The notes beneath the pieces are model-generated. The model saw only the letters and a list, made by a program, of their open reading frames with translations. It ran no database searches and had not been told where the DNA came from. Shown here piece after piece: positions 46,586-59,922 of a stretch of DNA of 64,000 nt. The position numbers and the translations under genes were made by a program. Positions within the stretch are counted from its first letter, which is position 1. Every line of letters starts with the position of its first letter. The stretch is from Solea solea (taxonomy: Eukaryota > Chordata > Actinopteri > Pleuronectiformes > Soleidae), in contig NC_081154.1 of the NCBI RefSeq assembly GCF_958295425.1, positions 3,011,139 to 3,075,138 of the forward strand, given 5' to 3'.

Positions 46586-49211
46586 GAGCGAGTGCGATGC
46601 ACTGCAAAAGGGCGGGGAGATTACAGGCAAGTACGGGAGAGAAAGAAGGAAAAAGAGTGTAAGAGTTTTAGTGTAGTGTAATGGTCCTGCGCCAGAAAAG
46701 GCAAGGGAGTCACCGAGTCTGCAGTATGTGGATAAGGACCACAAAGCTTTTGGTTTCAAATATCTCCCTCTCTCTCTCTCTCTCTTTCTTCCTCTCTCCT
46801 CAGAGTTTAGGAGCTGCAATCGATTGAATAGGAGATTTCCTTGGACACGGACGGGGAGATTGACATTTTAGGGGTAAGCCCACATTTGTTGCTCCCGTCG
46901 ACTCTGGGTAATTGGTTTGTGGTTACGGGTACCAAACATCACCTTGCCCGGGTTACACAGTAACGTTGTTCCTCGTCATGTGACCGCCATCATGGCTCTG
47001 TGGTCCCACCTTCTGCTTTTTATTGCCTTTTGCAAAGGTCACTGTTTTTTTTTGCAAAACCAGTAGAATCACTTTCAAACACACACACACACAGCACAGT
47101 GCTCTACTATTTAGAGGATGTACTGTATCTTGTGGCCCGCGCGCTGCCAGCGGTAGGATCAACTCTTAATACCGAGGCTGTTGCATCAGAGTTGGAGCTG
47201 GCAGCTCGCGGAGATTTGCTCCGTCATGTTAAAGTGACAAAGACCAAACAGAGACAGCCATTCATCATTAGGAGCTGGCTCGCAGGAACTTGGACCATCA
47301 CTCTGTAAGTATAGACTAATTTATTGGGTCTAATTATCTCCGTTGTATCAGCTGCAAGACATTATGACTGCAGAACAAATAGTACTGATGGTTTTTATTC
47401 AGTCATTTCCATTTATTTCATGCCTTTTATGCCAGAATGTTGACACAATAATGACAGAGAGGAGCTCTGAAGGCCAATCACACCACCGTGTCCCCAGGAC
47501 TGAAGTCTCCTGCCTGGAAAAACCTCTGTTTGTCCTTTTTTGTACTGCACTGTGCTGCTATGTCACGACTCGACCCGTCCATCATGTCCTATCACTTCTG
47601 TCTCAGTCTTCCCACCTCCTACATGGGATGACCTTGTCACAGAGGCTGTTTTCCACATCTTCTTACCTCTAGAAAACATGTGCAGTCAGTAAGGATGAGC
47701 AGTCGTCTGTCAGACGCTGCACACTTTGGCCCTGATGGACTCATGTTGACGTTTGGGTCACATGTGCGTACAAGTCTGATTTCCCCTCCCTTCCCCTCGT
47801 CTTTCCTCGCTCTCTGATTTGTTTCCTCGACGAGAACGTCGGGACCACTCTGTTGTCTTAACTTCTGTGAGGTTAGAACCTGGCGACGGCCAAAAACCGG
47901 GAACACACGTAGGAATAAGCGTCGGGGGCAGTGCACATTTCACTTTGTGTTTTCTTTGGAGGACGTCAAACCGCACTCGAGTGGCTCAGTGACGAAGCGT
48001 CACACTGTTTTGGGGGAACGGTGCAATTATTCCATTACCTGCTTCGTTTACTCGTTGGTGTTGTGTTTGTGAGCGGGGCAGATGGTAACGCATTTTCCAC
48101 TTTCGCTCTCTCTCTCTCTCCGTTTCTGAGTGAGCAGGTTTTTTTGGGTTTGCATCTGAGAGCAAAGCGATATTTAACCCCCCCCCCCTCCCCTCCTCCC
48201 GTCATAATTTAGATCCAGTCTCATAAGTGGGTTGGGAAGCAGCCCCGGCAGTTGATGTGGAACACATGCCTTTAATGATTCACACTCTGTGTGCGGTAGG
48301 TCGGTGGTGGCTGCTGAGCCCGCAGCCTCTCCCTCTGTCTAGAATGGGACTCCTGTGTTTTTTTTTCTTCAGTGTTGTGTTTTTTCTTGACTCCACACAC
48401 ATGGAAACTTCAAGGAAGTTAAAGCGTGTTGTTTATGCACAGTTGTTCCTCAGTCAGAGCTGGTCGGAGCTTGAATAATCCGTATTTGCCACGTTTGCTG
48501 CAACCAGCTTCCCTGTGTTAGATTCCCTCTCTTTGGAACTCCAGTGGCTCATTAACCAAATGAATACCCATTTACACAAACTTCCAAATCTGAAAAACGC
48601 CACCGTGGGAAATGACAGTTGGCATGAGTCGGTGCACGTGCGGCTGAGCTCGTTTACTGCGAATAAGCAAGTGCATTGTGTGGCATCGCACTTCCTCACT
48701 CTCGGCTAGAATAGCAGAAGTGCGCTGCGAGCGCTGACGCTCCATTGATTTAAGATTTTATTTGTGTGCGCTCCACCCAAGAAAAAAAAAATAAAAAAAT
48801 TGGGAAGTATGCCACATGAACAACATGAATGTTATTCAAACAAACTCCACCAGTGTGCAGTCATCCAATCAGCCAGTGGTTCACCTTTCACTGAGATCAG
48901 AGACATGTGCCAGCGGGCAGCGTCCACCCGAGCTGACATCCAATAACTCCCCTGCTTTGCTTTCGCACCGCCGACCACTGCCAGCATCTTTCCAGCTTTG
49001 CTTCCATCTTCTCTCCATCTCTTCCTCTGCGTTGCCACATGTTAGTTGCTTCCTCCACTCCGTCACACACACACACACGTATGTACATCTCTCTAATCCC
49101 TGCTCACACTGGCTTGACGTCGCGCGTCCTTGACGGGAGTTCTTTTCCCTTTTATGAGCAGAGACAAACGCTCGCATGGCCACAGCGTTCAGTGCACTTG
49201 CTGACCTTGGT

Positions 49212-49247
<36 letters not shown>

Positions 49248-49682
49248 CAGGCTGCAGCGCCGTAACGATGTTTCACTGGCAGCGACGGATCGTCACTTTT
49301 GTTTGTTGTGATTATAAAGAAAACGTCGTGTGTCTCTGGAAGTGAGAACCTTTTTTCTTCTTCTTTGATTTAGATTCCGCTCTTTCCCACAAGCGGTTGA
49401 CTGGATGCCCGTGAGTTTACCAATCCTGTTTATTGTCTTTTATGTGGTGGTGCTCCGTTTTTTTATAATTCCCATAATCCCGAGCAACAAAGTGCCACTT
49501 GTAAAGTTTTGCTTTCATAAAACGACGCCTTTGTGCTGTTTTTATGTACTGTGTTTTTAGTAAATTGGTGTTAATCTGTTTGGGGTCATAAATTAGGCTT
49601 TCTGTTGGAACATGTTTTATAGAAGGTTAGAGTTCCCAAAAGCTGGGTTTTGGAACAACATAGGAGGAGCTTGAAGTTTGTT

Positions 49683-49716
<34 letters not shown>

Positions 49717-51254
49717 TGAGTGCTGAAAATGATGAGGAGACCTCCCTGGATTTGAGTGTTGCTACAAAGCACCACCCGATACTGCATGCAGAAAAACCCC
49801 AGCCACTCTAGGCGAGAGGGCGTAGCTAACAGTACTGAGCAGTCTGCAGTTCCTCTTTGGGGCGCCTCCTGACAGGAACTTGGCAGCGAGGAAACATAAA
49901 CAAATTCCCTGTGGTGGGCTGGCAAGCTGGGCGGCGCGGTTCCCCCCGTTACCATACATGCACAGCACAGCACAGCACAGCGCTGCCCAGCTCGGGCTAG
50001 CCTGCTCCGCTCTGCAGCTGCAAGCTGTGAGAAATAGATCTTAAAGGGACAGGTACCGCCTGCACTGTAAACGCGGCCTGTTTTCCCCTGTAGTCGTCAC
50101 GGCTGCACAGGCCGGCGTGTCTGCTTCCCGCTCTGTTGTTTCACACTGACGGTGATGTGTGTTTCTCCTGCTGCAGTTACCTCGTGGAGGTTTCCAACAA
50201 CACCATTCAAATGCCGCCCGGGGGTGTGTGTGGGGGGTGCGGGGGGATGAAACTGCTGCCAGGGGTCCCAAAATGGCCGGCTGTTTGAGCTGAGGTAGCA
50301 GAAAAATGATGACGAAATGATGGAGGTCGTGTGAGGCTGGGTGGGGGCGGGGCCTAATAGTCATAATACACAAACACTGGCTCGCGCACACATGCACACA
50401 CACACACACACACACACGGTCCCATGCGTACTTACCTCTACACGTACAGTGCGTAAAGACTAATGCGCTTGCAGTTTTCTCTCCACCACCTCTTCCTCGC
50501 TCCCTCTGCAAATACAGTGGAGTATTGTGCAGTCTGACCTGGTCCCCATCCAACGACAAAGAGAACCCAGATTGTTAAAAACAGAGGGCCCACACTACTA
50601 ACAGGACGGCCAGGCTGTAGTTGTTATAGCCTGCTGAGGCCTTCCAAACCAATGGGGACTGCTGGCTGAGCCCAGAAACACACACACACACACACGCACA
50701 CACACACATGCACACACACGCGTGCACTTTCTTTTTGATCAGCCACAGAAGGCTTTTTTTGGACGGCACATGCAGGAGCCGACATGGCACCTCGGCGCAA
50801 TTTCATGAGCACTGGTAAAGGCATTTGCCTGACATTTAATAGTCCATAGTCTCCACATCGTCATCCAGATGCACTATTTTCAACCGTCCTGTAATGGCGC
50901 TGCTCGTGGACGCGGGCCACAGAAAAGAGTGATGGAGACCCCTCTCCTCCTCTAGGTCTTACTCAAAAGTATTACATGCTGGGGATAGTGAATCTTTCTT
51001 TTCCTCTGGAGCACAGCGATGAATGTAAGAGCCAGCTCACAGTCTGCCTCATTGGCTTCAGTCGCCTGCTTGACTGGCTCATCTGTGTGTGAGCGTCTTT
51101 GTTTGTGTAACAGAGAGCGGATATTTGGCAGTGGGTATCACGAAAGACGGCCTTCTTCAGCGTAAACAGATCCTCGGATCATTTTCTTTTCACAGTGAGA
51201 AGAGAAATGGAACCTAAATAACTCATATTATGCATTTCACCCCCCTCCCACACG
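46320..51254. other. Non-coding stretch with simple repeats
   Basis: CA/GT arrays at 46550-46583, 49217-49246, 49681-49706, 50394-50417 and 50678-50719, plus poly-C near 48179-48188. A strong donor-like GTAAGTAT at 47305 follows an open frame, but no acceptor-bounded exon with recognisable protein can be defined. The rest is unique-looking. Confidence 0.45.
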
Positions 51255-51300
51255 TGAAATAAGATGATCCTTTATTAGTCCCACAATGGGGAAGCTATTG
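51255..51300 (-). repeat. Possible LINE 3' tail fragment
   Basis: 'gatgatcctttattagtccc' followed by 'acaatggggaa' is a phrase I recognise from the reverse complement of fish LINE 3' ends. It is short and isolated. Confidence 0.4.
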
Positions 51301-53077
51301 TGTGTGTATGGAGAGAGATAGAACATGTCGTACTCTCTAGGTGAAGAGGGGGGGGGGGGGACACGTTGACATAGTTCTATGGAATTATTGGCAACATACT
51401 CCTAATTTGTTGTGTCTGCACCACGTAGGGACGGGGGAAAGAATTTTAGCTCCTAGTTAAGTGTAGGGAGGAACTTTGTGAGCTCAGTAGCAACGACAAG
51501 TGACGTAGGTTTATGTCGACCGGCCAATCTAATGAGCATTAGCCACTGTTCGGCTCAAGTCACCTGACGATTCATGAAGTCGTTCGACTGTTAGAGCGAG
51601 AAAGCAGGAGGAGAAAGCACCAAAAAACAAAAATGATCCCGCCCCGCTCCCCTCCTGCACACAGGAAACAATGCAGATGAGGTGATTGAGAGGAAGGTGT
51701 CATAGGTGAGCACTTGTGGTGGCAGCAGATCTCCTGGGATGCCATTAGCTGGTGTGTGTGTGAGCAAACAAGTGTGTTATGTTCCCCATTTAGCTCAGTG
51801 TGCAAAGATCCTCCTAATGCACATACATAACGAAGAAGCGCCCAAATGTATCTTCACCCCACCTACGCCTCGTCTCTCTCAGGTCCCATCAGGCACATCT
51901 GTGTAATGGCCCTTTATCGATCCTGAGGTCTCCTTGTCCACACTCGATGCCTATCGATCGGCACCTCACAAAGAGGCTCGTAGGGCCGCTTCAGCCTCTG
52001 TGGCTGTGTGAAGAGAGTGAGTGTGGCGTGTAAAATAGTGTTATTTTATTAAAGAGACACGTGTATGCATCCGTGTGCCCGTTAATGTCGCCAAAAGACC
52101 TTCAGCGGAACTGTCCTTGAAGGCCGTACTCTCATTAGAGCGCGAGCGACGCGGGCCTCCGCCACGTCTCTAAAAAGTTTGCAGCCTAAAGACAGAAACG
52201 CTCAACATTAAAGGACTCGTGCAGCCACTCCGACGTCTCCCTCAAGAGAGACAAGACAGCAAAAGAAGAAAAGACTCCCTCGCTTCCCATGTCAAGAAAA
52301 AAAGAAAGAAAAAAAAAAGCCTGATTAATCAGTCAAGCCACATGAAAACTTTGCTTGTTATTGTTGCTGCTTGATTTATTAAAGGCCTGGATCTGGGTCA
52401 AGCATCCCCCATCTCTCTCTCCCTCTCTCTCTCTCTCCTCTTCCTTCTGTCTTACTCTCTTTGCCTTTTTTTTTTTGTACCTAAACAAGGGTCCACCCCC
52501 CACGTCTCTTCCCCTTGTCTCTCATCTGGTTTTCTGTTTTTGTTAAAGGACAGTTGATTAATGATGCCACAGACAAAGCCCACAGTCTGCTCTCAGCCCC
52601 GTGCTCCGATAGCGCTCTTCTCGAGGTAAACCAAAACACATGTGCTCCGGACAGCCACTGGAACCCCCCCTCCCCCGAGGAGAGGGCCGGGGAATGGGAA
52701 AGAGAGGGAAGAAATGAACGACTGCACAGTCGCTGATGTATTATATACTGTACGGTGATATGTACTGCAGGCTCCTCCCCGCGCTGGAAAATGTGCAGTG
52801 AGAGGGAAGGAAAAAGAGGAACGCATGATGGAGTTGTGTGTAATATACTCAGGGTGTGGCCTTTTTATGGCGTTTGTGGGTAACTAAAATGTAGTTGCAC
52901 CATTCCAGCCGCGATGTGTTCATTACAGTATAAAAGTCTCCTCTGGCTGCGGCTCAGTTTCACCTCTCGTGGTGTGAAATTGCTCATATTTACTGATTCT
53001 AATGCAACAAAGAGTCATTTCAAGAGTCCTGAGACTCTTGCACAAGAGAAAGTGCCTCATTGAATTATTAGGGAGCA

Positions 53078-53110
<33 letters not shown>

Positions 53111-54160
53111 CCCTGTGACTGAAGTGAGAGCTTTATTGTCAGTTGTCTCCATAATGACGGGGCTCGACACTCCTGTCATACCCTTAGTTTTTTATTGCGG
53201 CTCAGGTCTGCGACTGTGTACCTGGGTGTATTAATGTGTGAACGCGGGGCGCTGACGGGCCTCTAATTGGCTGAGCTCGCAGCCCAAGGTAAACATGTCT
53301 TCCCAGAAATGATCATCTCGATGGTATATTGGCTCATAACAATTATGTGTTTGTGTTTTACTATAGGAAGTTAACCCCGCGCACTTTCCCTCCATTCAAA
53401 GGCAAACTTCTTTATATGTTCCTGTAAGTAGAGCATATATAGATAGAACACAGAGCATATAAACAGACTATATAAATAGCAAATTGTGCCTTTTGAAACA
53501 TGGCAGTTAGAAGAAGAGGAGAGCTTTGGTTCGTCACTTTTATTCACCGTCAGAACACAACTTTTTCCATTCCTATGTTAAAACGCCATAAGAACGTGCA
53601 GTAGAGAGTCTTCTTTGCTCTTTTTCAGCAAAGCCTATAAGCAATCTGATATCGAAACAACAAACCTGAGCCACACTTTGTGAAATTTGGAAATATGTCA
53701 CATTTCCAAGTTGGCTCGTTTTTTTTTGTGTCACTTCTGCACAAATATTGCTACTCGCCGGTTTAAAAAAATACCAAAACATAAAAACACCAGTGTGCCA
53801 TTAGTTAAGCTCATTCTAATAGTTGAGATGGATTTTATTTGTGATGCATCTACCTGCTGACTGTACATTTGACAGCTTATTGACACGACTGCAGTGTAAG
53901 ACATTGCCCGCGTCAGACAGTAACGATGTTGCTGAGGGTTTATGTGAATGGTTTGTCCCAAGTGGCTGCTCATAATTATGGTTGAACACATTATTAAATG
54001 ATCTGACAGCGTGACATTCATCATTGTCGAATGCACCGCGTGTTCATTACTCGTCAGTCAAAAACAATCATTAGAAATATTACGCCGCGCACACGGGCTG
54101 GCTTTTTATATTTGTCAATCGACTCGTTTAAGCATCAGGATCGTCGTCGATCGGAAATTG
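51301..54160. other. Non-coding stretch
   Basis: A G run at about 51347-51360, CT runs near 52413-52436 and an ATT array at 53078-53110. The remainder is unique-looking. No exon is supported. Confidence 0.45.
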
Positions 54161-54161
54161 G

Positions 54162-54412
54162 AATGCGGCCACCTGGTTGGTGTTGTGGTTGGTGTCGTGG
54201 TTGGTGTCGTGGTTGGTTGGCAGTCTTGCCTCTGGGTTCACGTTTCAGTCTGAGAATGGATGGTTGTTTGTCTCTATGTGGCCCTGTGATGGACTGGTGA
54301 CCTGTTGACGGTGTACCCCACCTTTCACCCTATGTCAGCCGGGATTGGCACCAGTGCCCCCCACGACCCTCATGTGGAGGATAAATTAGGAGAAGATGGA
54401 TGGATGGAAAGG
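54162..54412 (+). mobile_element. SINE copy D (GGAT-tail family) with triplicated head
   Basis: Begins 'gcggccacctggttgg'. The 12-base unit ggttggtgtcgt is repeated about three times (54175-54210) where other copies have one 'ggttggtgtagtggttagc'. The middle of the body is deleted. The 3' part ('ccctgtgatggactgg', 'ccctatgtcagccggg', 'cacgaccctcatgtggagga') and (ggat)n tail are present. Confidence 0.85.
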
Positions 54413-54416
54413 GTTA

Positions 54417-57400
54417 GGGTTACTCCAGTTTCCTCCCTCGGTCCCTCGGTGAGTGTGAGAATAAATGAGAATAAATACCTTTAGCTGCGATCACAGCTTA
54501 AATGTAGTGTAGGCTACATTTTGAATTCAAAAGTCCTAACCCCTTTTCTTCAGACTTCCCTATGAAGCCACGCCTCCAGTGCACAAAGAGGGGTACACGC
54601 ACATAGGGAGGACGGAGGAGCAGATGACCATTTGATTGATGCATCACGGTCCAATGAATTTGTTCGGACTGTCCAATAGGATTGGTGTTTTTACAGGCCC
54701 GCCCACTCCACAGTTGACTCACCTGTGACTCCCACCCAAAATGTTAGCGCAGGGTGTGTGTTGCAGTACAACTAGTGAGATTTATACTTACTTATAAACT
54801 AGTGGGAAGGAGAAAACAATACAGGAGGACCGTTCCCTGGAGCTCAAATCCCTGAATGTTTGACACAGATTGGTATGATTTTAGAAGCCTGATGAGAAAA
54901 TGCACTGGGGACTGTTCGCAGAGCGACTGAGAACTGGGACTAAGTTGAGCTGCTCCTTCCTCACAGTCCAGAAACAGAAGTGTAACTTTATTTGGTGCAG
55001 ACTGTAGTCACTGTATCCTAGTTTTGGTTCAAAACACACATCAGAAATAAAAGCGACGGCTCATAAATATCAGCGTGTGCGAGAGGACATCTGCGCACGT
55101 TCTCATCCAAGGGTAATATTGTAAAAAAAAAAGAAGAAGACGACAGAGCTGCACTCAATCCCAGTCAGGTTGACAGACTCGTGTTTCAAATGATATTAGA
55201 AATAAAGTTGGGCCTTAACATAATTACGTTAGTTTAAATCTGTCAGAGCGTCCTCCTGTTGTCAGTGATTTCCAGTTCAGAGTTCAGAGTTCATTCTACT
55301 CTGCTGAGTGCTGAATATGCTAATGTTAGCAGCACTGTTAATCAAGTAGCCATTAAGATTGTTAAAAGAATGAAAACTGTGACATTTATGGCGACGTTTG
55401 AATGTGTTCTAACTAATTATAGATCACTATAAATTAGATCGAACTTCCAGCCCTGCCCTACTTCCTACCAACCATGAACATTAAAATATTACATTCTTTG
55501 ATCTGACAGTGCATAAACGTGGTCTCCTCATAGGTCCAAAAAATGTACCAGCCTTTTCTCTCTGTACCAACTTCATCTTTTATTTCCAGGTCAAAGCCGG
55601 GGGGGGGGGTGGGAACTGTGGAGCATGCACAGAGCACCCAGACCAGTTTGAGTCCGATTGAACGTATAAATACAACAGTAATGACTCTGAACTGTCTCAT
55701 CTGGGTTCTGTGTTTCAAAAGTGATGTTTTGGTCGTACTTTTCCTCACGCGTCGTGAAACGTGCCGACTGACATTGTCGTAGAGCACAGTGTGAAGAAAG
55801 TGAACTACTCTGGTTACTGCAAACATTTCCCAGGACAGCAGGCAGGTATTGAGCGCTGTGGTACAGGTGACATGTCACTCGCTGACACCGGGCCCTGGCC
55901 TGAACACTGTGGTCTAAACAAGCAAGCATGGTTGTCGGGCTGCCCACGAGCCAAGTGTCTCATCTTCACTTTATTAGACTGAGCACCTGCTCAATAATTC
56001 ATGCCCCCTCTTTACCTGGAAATAAAACCAGCGACTCAGCTGTCTGTCCCTTTTCACCAGACATTTAAGCCTTTCCCCTTGTTTCAGGCTACAAGCCATT
56101 TACTCTGCCTGTCTGTCTGACCCCCACCCCAGCCTCCACCCCAGCCTCCCCCCCAGCCTGCACCCCAGCCTACCATGTGCACCTTCCTGTTGCAGAGGCA
56201 GAGGTAGAGTTTTGGCATATACCATATATTTCCTGGGGTTTTTTTTTGGTAGCGAGTTATTTCTCGCTGTCATTACCTCTCTCCCCCAGCGTTGTGACTC
56301 AAAGACGACGTGTACCCAATGTACTCTCGCTCTCTCTCACTCTCTCCATCCCAAGGGAGTGTCTGTTCTTTTTATATTTCCCTTTTTCTTTGTCTCTTTT
56401 CCCCCCTCGTTGCTCATCATCTCTTGTTGCACTCCGGTGTCAGATTTAGTTATGTATGCACCCCGTGTCTTTGATCCCCCCCCCCCCCCCCACGTTCTCT
56501 TGTGCTGTGTACATTGCATAACCACCCACTGCTAAGCCTAGAGGTGTACCTCACCTCCCTCTCGCTTTTCCATTTTCTCTCTTTCACACACTTTCATTCC
56601 TCATTCTCTGACCCCCCCCCCCCCATCTTCCTTTTCTGGCAGTAATCCAGGTCATCACTCCATCATGTCTCCTCCTCTCACCAGTCGCAAACCTTGAAAG
56701 TTTGGTCTCCTTTCTCCTCCATGTATTGGTATTTTTCCTCATTTGTGGCGCCTCTCTCATATTCCCTTGCTATTTCTCTTTTATTTCCCGTCGTCGCTCT
56801 CCTCCTCTCCTCCTCTCCTCCTCTCCTCCCTGCCTCCTGCTCTCCACTCTCCCAGTGGTCTCATTAGGCATGAAGGAGGTTGCCTGGTGTATGTGTGTGT
56901 GTGTGTACATGTTCTCTTAGGCAAAGCCTCACTTGACTGAGCATGCCACTTGCACTAGCAGAGGCCCGGGCTCCATTATTACCACAAAGCTGTCACAAAC
57001 AGTATATAAAGTAGCCTCCTGTTGCTGAGTTGTGGCTGAACACGGGGAACTCTCTTAACAACACTGTTATTCCTCTCCTCGCCTATAGCAAAGCTTCTGG
57101 AGTGGATGTAGAAGCCTGAATATGAACATCAACAGAAACATATGCACGACTTGATGTGACCCGGCTATAAATCTGCCTGTTGCATCCTGACACTTAAAAC
57201 CACATACCAGACACATCTGTCTCTTCTCTATCATGACACCCCACCTATGTGGTCCAACCTGTGGGATGCCTGATGCCCCTTTGTCTTCCGCTCTCATCTG
57301 ACTGAGTGAGTGATTATGTGTGTGTGTGTGTGTGTGTGCGTGTCCACCACTGTTTTGCTAGTGTCCGGTTACAAGGATGGGGCCATGTCTCGGAATGGGG

Positions 57401-57942
57401 CCCTCTGCTGCCGTGCTGGCAGGCTCTGACCCCGGCAGGTCACCGTCCATTACCACATGAAACCTAAATGTCAAGCGCGGCCCCCCTGCTAAAGCCATTT
57501 GTCTTTCTCTGTGGGTCAGCCAGCCTAGATACACAGCCACGTATACGCACGCCGACACATACACACACTCACCTGCTCTCACTTGACCATTCCTGACTCG
57601 CACGAGCAACTTCCACAGCAAGGAAATGCTCCTTTGTAATGATTTCCCAAGACACAGACAAAATGAATGTAAGATCTTTCTTTTCCTTTACTCATAAAAA
57701 TACCCCAGAGTTTTACTTTTATTTCAAGTTTGGTGTGCTATTGGCTGACTGAGAGCCTGACTGGAACCAGCTGTTGTTTAGCTTTAGCTTTATCTCCGAG
57801 CATATTGACTGTGGTGTCGATGATGGCTACATGGAGGATGAATATGACATAAGATCAGGCGCAGACATGAGCTGATTTCACACACGTGTTGACGTCTGGA
57901 CGTCCTGTAATTATCTGGAACTTACTCCGACAGCTCCATAGT
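54417..57942. other. Non-coding stretch with simple repeats
   Basis: C/G runs near 55600-55610, 56477-56491 and 56612-56623, a 12-base (ccccagcctcca)n run at 56132-56170, an 8-base (ctcctctc)n run at about 56801-56828 and (GT)n at 57318-57337. About 55540-55790 may be a fish DNA repeat. No exon is supported. Confidence 0.45.
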
Positions 57943-57959
57943 GGGGGGGGGGGGGGGGG
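57943..57959. repeat. G17 homopolymer
   Basis: A pure G run at the left edge of a repeat cluster. Confidence 0.95.
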
Positions 57960-58210
57960 TGATTGCACCAAATCACAACATTCATTTTCTCAAGGCACTG
58001 CACATAGTAAGGCAGAGAACCTTCACAATATCATCGAGAGAAGAGAAAACAGTTCACATAATGAGCAAGCACTAGGCAACAGTGGAGAGGGGGGAAAAAA
58101 ACTCCCCTTTAACAGGAAGAAATCTCAACAGAACCAGAAGCAAACATGTGCAGCCATCTGCCTAGGCAGGTTGGGGTGAAAGGGAAAAATGGGGGAGAGA
58201 AACCTGTGGG
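57960..58210 (+). repeat. Interspersed repeat, longer copy (shared with 1951-2055)
   Basis: Contains 'ctcaaggcactgcacatagt', 'aaggcagagaacc', 'atcatcgagagaagagaaa', 'gagcaagcactaggcaacag', 'ctcccctttaacaggaagaa' and 'gcagccatctgcctaggcag'. It is the more complete of two copies in the window. Confidence 0.75.
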
Positions 58211-58234
58211 ATGATGCATTTGTCATATTGGAGG

Positions 58235-58440
58235 TGATTAAGTGTCCTATGGGCAACCCAAGGCCAAGAGGAAAGGAATTGGGCTTGTAACTGGAGAGTG
58301 ACTGGTTCAAATCCCAGGTAGTCTAGGGCTTGGGTGCCCCTGAGCAATGCATCCAACCCTCATTGCACAGATAGGTGTTCACTACTGGTGTGTAAAATAG
58401 AATGGGTTAAATGCAGAGGTCTAACTAATTGGTGTGTGAT
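58235..58440 (+). mobile_element. tRNA-derived SINE (second family)
   Basis: B box ggttcaaatcc at about 58303-58313, then 'gcccctgagcaatgcatcca', 'accctcattgcac' and 'gggttaaatgcagaggtcta'. These are typical of a percomorph SINE whose body normally reads 'cctgagcaaggcac', 'ttaaatgcagagg'. The A box is degenerate. It lies directly after the 57960-58210 repeat. Confidence 0.65.
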
Positions 58441-59886
58441 TCTGTTTTCATGACGGTGGTAAACAACCTCAGTGTACTGTATCCGCTCAGTGATGAGTGC
58501 ACAACACTGTTATCAGAAAGCACTCTGGCTCCAGCTCAACTCCATCATTTGTCCTCCACTTTACTGAGCTATAGCCGCCCATTTTAATAGATAAAGGGGA
58601 CCGCGCATCTCTGGGTGTTTGTGTTGTGAAAGGCGCTCTATATGCTACAGCGAGTGTACGCACACATATATAAACATTGGACTTGTTTACAGGAAGCTGT
58701 CAGCCATGTGTCCTTATGATAAATAAACGGCGACGCGTCCCGCAGCGCATACAGGCCTGCCCGCCGAATATTGACGGAAAGATTGAAAGCGCTCTCAAGG
58801 GCCTTTCCAACATGACGCATGGCTCTTGCTCTCTATTTTACTCCCCCTCATCTCTTTCAGCTCCCCTTTTATTTATCTTAGACAGCAGCTTGTGCAGGCT
58901 TTTGTAGATGTGAGGGATGCCATAAACACATTTATCAGGGAGAGGCTGCCAATAGGGGAAACATCAGGTGTATGGATGAAAAGAATATGATAATAAATGC
59001 ATAGTGCATTACAAGAGAAAATCACATTACAATGACTTCCCCCCCGGGCGTGGGGGGGGGGTGTTACAGAGGGCATCCACAAAGTACAGCGCCAAGAGGG
59101 AACAGGTTGTTTGTTAAGTTTTCACAAACCTGATTTACTGTAGCGTGTTGTCTTTGCACAGTGGCAGCTCAGGACAGCGCCGCAACAAAGCCACATGCAT
59201 TAGCAGTCTGCCCGCGCAGCGAGGACAGCGCCGTCCTCCTGGCTTTGATGAATGTTGCATTGTTTATGCTGTCTCCATCTCCCTGTGTCTCTCTCTCTCT
59301 CTCTTTCCTTCCCTCCATCCGACATGCACGCTGGAGAGTCTTGTTTAGAGAGAGTGGCAAGCTTTTTGCCAAGTGCTGCAGTGTTTGATGTCTGTCTCAA
59401 TTGTTGTATATTTCACTGACAGCCTCCCCCGCTTTGTTTTTTTACGATCGCTGTGTGTGTTTAGGAGTGGAACGCGGTACGGTTAAATGGCGTTTCGGCG
59501 CGTTGCATTCCAGCATAAAATGACAGTGAAGGTTTCTATTTCTTTGGTGTTTTTTTTATTCTTAAAAACGACATGCCAGCACCTCCTCCTCTGTTTTTTT
59601 TGGACTGTTACCAATTGACCTACTTTTTTGAGACTAAACTTAGCTCCACAAGGCAAAAGAGTTTGGTTTGGTTTGTGAATGGGGGAGCGGGAGCGGGAGG
59701 GAGGGAGGATGGGGGGAGGGGGGTTTGGGGGTCAGAGTGTTATCTGTGCTCCACAAAGACACGCGGGTTAATTGATGCGTGCTGGTGTCACCGTGCTGAT
59801 TGCATGTTCTTTTGCCTCGTTTGCTTTTTTTTTTTTTAACGGCCATTATCTGATTAGCTGCATGTGCGCAGGGCTTAGGATGTTGT

Positions 59887-59922
<36 letters not shown>

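Noticed and set aside
47000..47310. Open frame ending at a strong GTAAGTAT donor
   Set aside because: No matching acceptor or recognisable protein; the upstream part is repeat-rich. A lone donor motif is expected by chance in 64 kb.
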